Of a stretch of 11,459 nucleotides of DNA, positions 1-7,323 are shown piece by piece. Below the pieces are notes generated by a model. It was not told where the DNA came from, searched no databases, and saw nothing but the letters and a program-made list of their open reading frames with translations. A program made the translations under genes and the position numbers. Where the stretch lies: assembly GCA_025201705.1 (NCBI GenBank), contig MU617524.1, positions 1-11,459 of the forward strand, given 5' to 3'. The stretch comes from Dissophora ornata. Lineage: Eukaryota; Mortierellomycota; Mortierellomycetes; Mortierellales; Mortierellaceae. The first letter of the stretch is position 1. Every line of letters begins with the position of its first letter.

Positions 1-302
1 TTTTTTTGGGTGTGGGGAGGAACAGCAACAACTTTACATTCCTATTCTAGACTTTGCGCGTATTCAACAGAGCTCTGTTGCACGCAGATCGCAACTTGGA
101 TCAGCGAACAAAACGGATGGGGCGAATCCCCTATCCTTGGAGCGTTGCCTTCACCGCCTATTCTTTTAGTTCCATCCCAGCCTGTAAGAATCAACTCTCT
201 CACTCTCACTCTCGCATATCGCAACAGTAAATCTGAAATTGATCGACAGAGCTACATGGCATGGGGATGCAATTGCAAAGCGTATGGACGACACTGTTAT
301 CC

Positions 303-308
303 TTTATT
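303..308 (-). terminator. Polyadenylation signal AATAAA of the GYF gene
   Basis: The plus strand reads TTTATT, which is AATAAA on the minus strand, about 58 nt after the TAA stop at 368-366. The distance and strand suit the 3' end of the GYF-domain gene. This assignment is from motif and spacing only. Confidence 0.5.
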
Positions 309-331
309 CTTTCACAAACAAAAAAAATCTT

Positions 332-360
332 TTCTTCTTCTTCTTCTTCATCATCATCAT
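332..360. repeat. Compound (TTC)n-(ATC)n microsatellite in the 3' UTR
   Basis: Six TTC units (332-349) run directly into ATC units up to 360. On the transcribed minus strand this is a GAT-rich then GAA-rich purine tract a few nt after the stop codon. It is a simple-sequence repeat, likely length-variable, with no coding role because it lies beyond the TAA stop. Confidence 0.8.
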
Positions 361-365
361 TACTT

Positions 366-3300
366 TTAAGCAGTTCCCTTCTTCTTGCCCTTCTTCAACA
401 CAACCTTGAACGACGAGTCCGCACCTCCAGCACCCGCACCCGACGACGAAGCACCCGCAGCTCCAGCATTCATCGACGCTGGTGCACCGTTCGGGAACGC
501 ATCCGCCTTGCGGCGCTTAATAAATTCATCCGCAAACTGACGTCCGTTCAATGACTTGGAGTTGGCATAGATCGACTCGGAAATGATCTCGACCGTCATG
601 GGATCAGGGTTCAAGGGGAATGTCAACAACATCTGAATGAAATCCTCAAGAACAACACCCTGGAGATCCTTGAGTGCCTGTCTGCACCAGCGCAAAAACT
701 CCTCCGACGCGGGACGGGGCTCATTCGAGTTGCCAGAGTTGGAGGTCCTGCTCACAGATGTCGTGGCCGAAGCGCGGCTGACAGCAGGCGACGACGAAAC
801 AGAGGTCGGGTGGACATCGCGCTTGGATCCAACCTCGATCCAGCTGTCCGCAACCCTCGAGACAGTGCTTGTGGGCGAGTTCAGGGATGGGTTCGAGGCA
901 AAGACAGCCGAGCTGCGGGTCGCCGATGTGGGTCTGGAGCCGGTCGAACCGGTAGACGCAGAGCCCCATGGTCCCGAAGAAACGGGGAGAATGGTAGGCT
1001 AACGTGGGAACACGGAGTAGATTGGTAGACGCGAATTAGCATTGTAGGGCAAGCACATAAATAAACAACAAGAAGGATGGGACGGCATGATTGCGCTCGT
1101 ACCTTGGGTCCGATAGTATCAGCATATCGTCTGCCGATAGATCCGGTGCTAGAAGCAACAGCAGCTGCCAAGCTGGTGGTCTGACCGCTTGGAGGCGCTG
1201 CAGGGACGGTGGTTTGCTGAACAGAAGCGCGAGCTCGCTTCATAGCGGCTTCTTCCTCCTGCTGAATCTCTTTCAAGGTCTTCTTCTTAGGGGTGGCCGA
1301 AGTAGCGCTGCTCCAGGCGGGAGCTCCAGGCATTCCCTTGGTGAAATCCAATGCGCCACTACCTGCAGCAGCAGTTGCAACAGCCAATTGAGCCTGTCGC
1401 TCAGCTCTGGCCTCCTCGGCTTTCTTGGCCTCCATCTCCTGAATCTCACGGAGGGTAGGACCCTTTCTCTCGGAGGACTCCTCATCTGCGTGGACAGGCT
1501 TGGCCCAGGGAGCGGGACTGGCCTTGATGGTGCGGTGAGTGGACTCTGCTGCAGTCGAAGATGCAGTCTCAGAGATGTTTTCCTCAACAGACTCTTGCTC
1601 GTGATGATCCTCCTCTGCTTCAGCCTCCTGCTGAACCTCATAGTCGGTCTCAAAGGAAGCGTCAGGCTCAGGTGCACCTTCACGGACAAATTCCTCGGAA
1701 GGCTGAGAAATGTGCTCATCCTCCTCATCCTTTGCTGGTGTCTGCTCAATCGCAGCTGTAGAATCGACATTTATCTCCTCATCAGCTGCATTTGTATGCT
1801 CCTGTTCCTTCACAGCGTCGTCGCGGACCTCGAGGTTCTCCAAACGCTCGACAAGGGCGTCAGCGGAAGAGTTTTCATACTGCGATGGAAGCGAATCTTG
1901 AGTAGCAGGGTGATCTTTTGCGCCGGAAAACTCCTCCTGGTGCTGGTGAGGCTGCTGCTGCTCTTGTTGGAATGGCTGGAACTGTTGTTGCTGCATCTGT
2001 GACTGGGGTTGCTGCTGCTGCTGTTGTTGTTGTTGTTGTTGTTGCTGCTGCTGCTGTTGCTGCTGCTGCTGTTGTTGTTGTTGTTGTTGCTGTTGCTGCT
2101 GTTGTTGGCGTTGTTGCATAGATTGTGGAACTTGGTTGCCCTCGCCCTTGGTGTAATCAAAATAGTTGTCAGAGCTCGAAGGGATGATCGAAGCCGCCCA
2201 GGGGCTCGATGGCTGTCCCATACCCATTCCACCCCAGGGGATCGCAGTGCCTCCGGGCGTTGACACAGCCTGCGCATGAAGCCCAGCGAAATGAAGCTGC
2301 TGGTAGCGCAATTGGAGCTGACGCTGCTGGGCTTGCTGTTGTGCGAGCAAGGCAGCCAGGGCATGAGGATCGTTTCCAAACTGCTGCTGGGCCTGCATGA
2401 ATTGTTGCTGATGAACCATGGCTTGCATCTGACTCTGGCGCTGCAACAATTGCATATACTGTTGTCTCTCAATCTCCTGACTGTGCATTCGCTGCTGTTG
2501 ATCCATAAAATGAGGACCTCCCACGGGCGTGTGCGTGGCCGACATGCTTGCCACGGTTGGGCGTGAGTAAGAATCGCCGCCCCAGCCAGCGTTCGACTCT
2601 ACAGCCTGGGCACGACCGCTAAAAAGGCCTGAACTCCATCTAGACTCCAATCCTGGCATGACCCCAGTAGGGTCCTGAGTCGGTGCAAACCCTGCCCGCT
2701 GCTGCCCAAGGCTGTTTGTGCTACTAAAGAGGTCGCCAGAAGAGTGCTGCTGTTGCTGCTGCTGAAGCTGCTGCTGTTGCATGAGAAGACGATCAACGCC
2801 AAAGTTGGGAGTACTCGGAGTCGAAGGGGCGCTCATGCCAACCCATCCCGAACCCAAATTCATTTGACCCAATCCTTGTCTGCCATGGGCCAATGAAGGG
2901 ATTGACGCGCGCAGCGGTGTTGCAGACAGTGCTGGCGGCTCCGGGCGGATCACTCCTGCCAACAGGAATGGCTTGTCCTCTGACCCAATCCTCCTGATCA
3001 AGGAGCCCAACGGCTCAAATGTCGGATCCTGCTCACGCTTGACTAGAAGATCAGCCGAGAAGAATCCACCTTTGTACCACTCGTGCATTTCCTCAGATGA
3101 AAAAGGTCCTTGGACACTACCACTGGGATCCCGATATAGCCACTTGCTCAACTCCACTGGCAATGGCTCAAATGCAACGTCAGGGACAACAGTCACATTC
3201 GAGACGGCCGATGGTTGACTAGCACTAAAAGACGCATACTCCGCATCGTCACGCGCAGGACCTGATCCAAGGCCTTTTCCTGAGAGCAAGCCACCCGAGA

Positions 3301-4738
3301 ACAGATAGTTATCGCTAGATTTATCTTGCTGTTGATGCTGCTGCTCCGGAGAAGACTGCTCCGCTTTGCTGGATCCATGGTCTGAAGAGACAAGTTCTTG
3401 TCGGGAATCCACAGTGGCATTGCCTGAAAGCTTGACTTCATCTCCACCTCTGGATCCTGTCCCTGTCACCTCATCCACAGCTCGCTCGGGTTCTTCAAGT
3501 TCAGTTAACGGTTGAAGTTCATCTCCATCGCCAACGACACGGAAGACGCCGTTGGCATCAAATGATCCCACCGTGTTGCCTACAGGTGAATTCCACAGAC
3601 CATCATCCTCGGGCTCACGTTCACGCTCACGTTCACGTTCGATCTGCTCCGTACGCCTAAACGAATGGCTTCGGGTTTCGCTGTTCAAATCTAGTGAGCA
3701 ATTGAACAATACGGAGGTGTCAGAGCCTTGTCCAATTTCATGCTAAGGTGCAACACTTGAGGAAAACTCATGGCGATCTCAATGGGAACGAAGTGGTACG
3801 CACTTCTCGGTCTTGCACCTGCACCGTGATTCCTGGACTCGAAATTGCGAGAATGGGACGAGGTCTTGTCAGATCGATCATAACGTCCTGTAGAGTGTTC
3901 TCCAGTATTGGAAAAACTCTCGCGCCGTTGTCCAGGAGTACGTTCTTGGGTGCCGTCGCCGGGTTGGGCAGTGCGTCGTGCAACCTCGCTGTTCACACTT
4001 CCGGCAAGAAGCTAGACACATAATAGTTATTCACAAGAACGAGTGGTTACTATCCAATTGATGGTGCCTTTCGCGACGCTTTTCGGAGGAATGCAGGGAG
4101 GAGGAAAGGGGATGTCGAGCTAAAAGGAATACGTGGATGCAGCGCGCGTTTTTACCTTGATCTCTTGTTCCGAAAACGGCAAAGAGGACATTGGCTGCAA
4201 AGACTCTTCACTTGTCATGTACTCGTGTCTTTCAAACTCGATCGGGAGTCCTGTTGGCCTGTAGAGCGACAGCATAAGTTCCTTTGAGTACTTGAATGGG
4301 TTCAAAGAATCTGTCGCAAAGGAACCGGCATTGATGCCGCTATTGCCGCCGCTGACGCCGTCCGAGGCAGAGGCATCAAAGGATGATGCCGAGCCTGAAG
4401 CCCCGTTCTGAGAGCGGACGTTGCTGGCAGCGATGGACGAATAACTGAACGCGGGCAAAGCAGCTGGCGAGGCGGCAGCAGCAGGTGCGGGTTGGCTCCA
4501 GTCCTGGAGTGGAGGAGCAGCGGGGGGAGGTGAGAGTGCCCTGGCGTTCTGCTCGGTATGCGATTGGCTTGACTTTGCAGGGAAGCGTCTCATCCTATGA
4601 TCGGAGGAGTGGGCAGGTGGCAGCAATGTTAGTCATTCGAGGCTATTGTTGGGTGAGTGCAGGGCTGAGGTGATGGCAGGTAGGATTGGGTGGCATGTAG
4701 TACCATTCAGGACCAAAGTTCATCGTGTTGGAGGCCAT
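366..4738 (-). CDS. GYF-domain protein, GIGYF/Smy2 family (5 exons, 1300 aa)
   Basis: Exons are 4738-4704, 4594-4156, 4011-3804, 3690-1103 and 998-366. Introns are 109, 144, 113 and 104 nt; intron 1 carries a TGACTAAC branch site, and all junctions keep frame. GYF proteins bind proline-rich partners through a small adaptor domain, and in animals GIGYF1/2 recruit 4EHP to repress mRNA translation. Visible features in order: MNFGPEW then MRRFP (residues 6-17, matching the GIGYF N-terminus); YSKELML (114-120), a Y-x4-M-L cap-binding-protein motif; an Arg-Glu repeat (about 244-254); the GYF domain (411-463, from WLYRDPSG through GPFSSEEM and W-Y-x-G-G-F-F to RRIG); Gln-rich stretches with 33 consecutive Gln (756-788); an acidic region (about 850-940); two TL(R/K)EIQ motifs (about 973 and 1032); WIEVGSK near residue 1143; and a Lys-rich C-terminus ending KKGKKKGTA. 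The start is the first ATG in a good context before FGPEW. Function in this fungus is inferred from the family. Confidence 0.93.
2009..2107 (-). repeat. Polyglutamine tract, 33 mixed CAG/CAA codons
   Basis: On the plus strand this reads as an unbroken run of CTG and TTG triplets, encoding 33 consecutive Gln in the GYF protein (residues 756-788). It is bounded by Pro (CCC) and Arg (CGC). CAG and CAA blocks are interspersed, which usually stabilises such tracts against slippage compared with pure CAG. A second short tract (Gln4-Leu-Gln6) lies at 2747-2779. Copy number may vary between strains or be misassembled. Confidence 0.95.
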
Positions 4739-5156
4739 GGTTGACGGTGGGGTGCTGGTTGTTGGTTTCTTTTTTTGGTTGGTGGGCTGGTTGGTGCTGA
4801 TGTGTGCTGGTTGCGATTGCGATTGCGATTGCGAGTTGTGTTGTGTGCTCGGATGGTGTCTTCTTGGAGGGATTCAAAAGAGGATGAATTGCAGAAGAGG
4901 AGGAAGAGATGGATTCAGGCGGAGAGCGAGAATAAAAAAGATTTGCTCGACGCGGATGCCATCGTGGCTGCTTCTGTCTGATCGACTATTGTTTGGGTGG
5001 TGTGAGTCTGCTTGTCGCCGCCTGTGACGTATCGGATCCGGGCAACCCTCGTGCTTCTCTCAAACTCTGCTCCGAACCCCATTTCATCCATCAGTCGCTG
5101 ATGACCCTCGCCTCCATCCACTCCCCCGCCGCCTATTCATCCACCCGACCCGCACC
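4739..5156. promoter_or_regulatory. Shared divergent promoter / 5' UTR region of the GYF and transporter genes
   Basis: These 418 bp separate two start codons pointing away from each other (ATG at 4738 on the minus strand, at 5157 on the plus strand), so both promoters and 5' UTRs must lie here. I see a four-copy TTGCGA repeat at 4811-4834 and a CRE-like TGACGT at 5025-5030. There is C-rich pyrimidine DNA just before the transporter start. No convincing TATA box is evident. No frame in the interval resembles a protein family, so I call no gene in it. Confidence 0.6.
4811..4834. repeat. Four tandem TTGCGA hexamers
   Basis: The sequence TTGCGA is repeated four times exactly, followed by GTTGTG. 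It lies in the 5' UTR/promoter of the minus-strand GYF gene, about 75-95 nt upstream of its start codon. It may be a simple hexanucleotide microsatellite or a cluster of protein-binding sites; the sequence alone cannot decide. Confidence 0.85.
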
Positions 5157-6712
5157 ATGTCCAGGACAGGGACCAGGAAGACAAAGGACTTTGCAGCAAG
5201 AACAGCTGTGAGTCCGACCAGGTCGCAGCTTGACACCTCGCCTCTCGTCCCGTCCCATGGGAGCTCACGCAATGCACATTCCTCCGCTGAGCCAGAGAAT
5301 GACCACGAACATGGCTGCGAGGACAGAACACAGGCCGAGGCAGAGAGGTTCAGAATGGCCGCTGTGATCCTGTTTGTTTGCATCCTCTCCTTTGTCCTGC
5401 AGACAGTACGTCTGACCGCATGTTTTCTAGGGGTCATTTGTCCAGGAGAGCAAGGGCCAAGCAGCTCACACTACATTCCTATGCTCAATTGATCGCCGTC
5501 TCATAGGAGCTCACCAAGTATGTGCAGACATCCATGGGCTATCAGAAGCCGTACTTCATCCTCTATGTCTCCCACTCGTTCTGGGCAATTGCTCTCCCAG
5601 CCCAATTCCTCTATACCGCCTATCTCTCACCTACTGCGCCGAGAACGCTCCCCAATCTACAGGAGCGCATCGACTACTTTGCACGGCAGATCCGACAGTC
5701 GACAAGCGACCTTTATCACCGAAAGGCTGATTATACCCTGGTTAATGATGCTGCAGGCACAGTCGCAGCTCCGCTGTCTGCGCCTTCCTCCTCGCTTTCG
5801 GCATCTACATCGACTGTTTACACCTCACGTGAAAAGCGGGTTCTATCAAGATACCTTTTTTTAGTCACGTTCGGAATGACGACCCTCTTCATGGTCCCCT
5901 CATACCTTTGGTATACATGTGTGGCCATGACCTCAATGGCGAATCTGTCCGCGATCTACAACACGGCCTGTTTCTTTGCATACCTCTTCTCAGTTTTGCT
6001 TTTGGGAGAAAGGATCGTAATGAACAAGGTCGTCGCTGTGTTGCTGTCGCTGTTTGGAGTGGCTATCATTAGTTTGACCATCACAGACTCGACAGTGCCA
6101 GAAGGAGAGGATTTGGGCTCCAGAAGCAACTACGCCTCCGTTTCCCTTGTAGGCGATGTCTTGGCACTTATTGGGGCAGCGCTTTATGGCTTCGAAGAGG
6201 TATGCTATTTAGAGTCTGATTTCCGCGGCGGCGTAGGGGACATCGCTGTGCCCGACCTCTCGATCCACACAATTCTCATGTCTTCATCGTTCATTTGATA
6301 TCTGTAGGTCGTCTACAAAAAGTACGCATCTCCAAAGGTGCAGCCAGTTGTGTTTGCCAACACGCTGACAGGATTGATGGGCGTGGTGACATGCACGATG
6401 CTCTGGGTTCCAATCCCTCTACTCCACTGGATAGGCCACGAGATCTTTGAGCTGCCGACACTGGGCGAATTCGCGTCGATCCTGATGATTGCGACGCTGG
6501 GCTTGATCTACAATGGCTGCTTCATGATCGTGGTCTCGCAGACGAGCCCTGTGTTTGCGGCTGTGGGTGTGATGGCGACGATCCCGCTTGTGGCGCTTAC
6601 GGACTGGGTACTCTTTAATGAAACTGTCGGCTGGGGTAACGTCGCGGGTGGCTTAAGCATCCTGGTAGGCTTTGGTATTCTCGTTCGCGAGAACCGAAAA
6701 GCTGTCGACTAG
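5157..6712 (+). CDS. EamA/DMT-superfamily transporter, SLC35F-like (3 exons, 448 aa)
   Basis: Exons are 5157-5405, 5507-6199 and 6308-6712. Introns are 101 nt (GTACGT..ATAG) and 108 nt (GTATGC..GTAG), both phase 0. The spliced junctions read SFVLQT-ELTKYVQ and GFEE-VVYKKYA. The product is a polytopic membrane protein. A hydrophilic N-terminus of about 65 residues precedes ten predicted helices near 67-83, 99-123, 199-219, 229-250, 256-274, 293-313, 328-352, 368-390, 393-415 and 420-438. A hydrophilic, Ser/Ala-rich loop of about 75 residues lies between helices 2 and 3. The two-fold pattern with QKPYF in the N-half, a PSYLWY..AIYNT..LLLGERI segment and a final TDWVLFNE..G helix pair fits the drug/metabolite transporter fold of SLC35F-type carriers. 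F3/F4-like members have been linked to thiamine, but the substrate here is not deducible. The start has a CACCATGT context; no closer alternative ATG precedes it. Confidence 0.85.
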
Positions 6713-6749
6713 TCCCTGACATGTTGTACATTATAGTAGTGTAATTTGG

Positions 6750-6755
6750 AATAAA
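6750..6755 (+). terminator. Polyadenylation signal AATAAA of the transporter gene
   Basis: AATAAA occurs 38 nt after the TAG stop, inside an A/T-rich stretch, a normal position for a fungal 3' end-processing signal. Confidence 0.6.
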
Positions 6756-7323
6756 ATGTCATAGAGTTTAGATTGCCATTCGGTAGTGTTGGATTTCAGT
6801 GCTAGAGAGTATAGGAGACGTGTTTTCAAGGGCCTGCGCTAGCCTCCCGACTGGTATGCAAACCTGTTTGATATCATCTGCGATGGAGGTAGAGGAATAA
6901 CACGCATTTGATAAGGCGCACCCATTGCTGCTTTCCAACATCGGCACCGTCTTAGCGATGCTTGGGAAAAGTGTACCTATTTAGGGATGTACTTCCTTTT
7001 CAAACCGTTATCCAGTGCTCCAGTCAGCACAAGATGAGTGGGAAATGGAACCTTGCGAAGACGACAGCAACAGGGAAAAGACTGCAGCAGCAGTAGCTGT
7101 AGCTGTAGGAAAGGCAATGTTTTAGGAGACAACGACGTTGTATAAGGAATGGCCCCGGCGCAAGGTTAGGGCTCTACAACGTAGCTCGGAGAAGTCCGAC
7201 GCGTGGAATTTTTTCGTTGCCCCTTGCGTTGCGATCCCTCGTCCAACTGGTGCTCGACCCCATTTGCCACTGATTTGGATTCGCTCCTCTTGTCTTCGCA
7301 ACTGATCTTCAGAAAAGCTTGAC
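6756..7323. other. Intergenic region between the transporter and HROB genes
   Basis: The two genes are in tandem. This 568-bp stretch must contain the end of the transporter 3' UTR and the promoter and 5' UTR of the HROB-like gene. A short triplet/hexamer repeat (GCAGCAGCAGTAGCTGTAGCTGTAGG) sits near 7084-7109. I find no family-like reading frame on either strand and no convincing tRNA or snRNA. If the HROB gene starts further upstream than modelled, its extra 5' exon would lie here. Confidence 0.5.

Larger units (their letters stand above)
1..365. other. 3' flank of the GYF gene; no gene supported
   Basis: This stretch lies downstream of the stop codon of the minus-strand GYF-domain gene and runs off the window edge. 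It holds that gene's probable 3' UTR (a compound trinucleotide repeat and an AATAAA signal on the minus strand). Further left is unassigned DNA with a T7 run at the very start and a short CTCACTCTCACTCTC stretch near 200. Open frames exist on both strands but have low-complexity, family-free translations, and one simply runs into the repeat. I see no tRNA or other gene here. Confidence 0.5.

Noticed and set aside
332..360. Short regularly spaced repeats considered as a CRISPR-like or regulatory array
   Set aside because: They are a plain trinucleotide microsatellite without spacers, in a eukaryotic 3' UTR.
10..369. 119-codon plus-strand frame at the left edge
   Set aside because: It ends inside the trinucleotide repeat and the antisense of the GYF stop region, and no domain or family pattern is visible.
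1091..2002. 303-codon open frame on the plus strand, Leu/Ser-rich
   Set aside because: It lies wholly opposite the coding exon of the GYF gene. Its Leu runs are the antisense of Gln-rich coding DNA, and it has no family resemblance.
2009..2263. Plus-strand frame starting with a poly-Leu run
   Set aside because: The run is the reverse complement of the polyglutamine tract; it is not a signal peptide or membrane protein.
3691..3743. Alternative 3' splice site CCTTAG at 3744 for GYF intron 3
   Set aside because: Exon ends there would be out of frame with the best donor (GTGCGT at 3803) or create a stop. The acceptor at 3692-3691 restores the frame and has a CTGAC branch site about 30 nt upstream.
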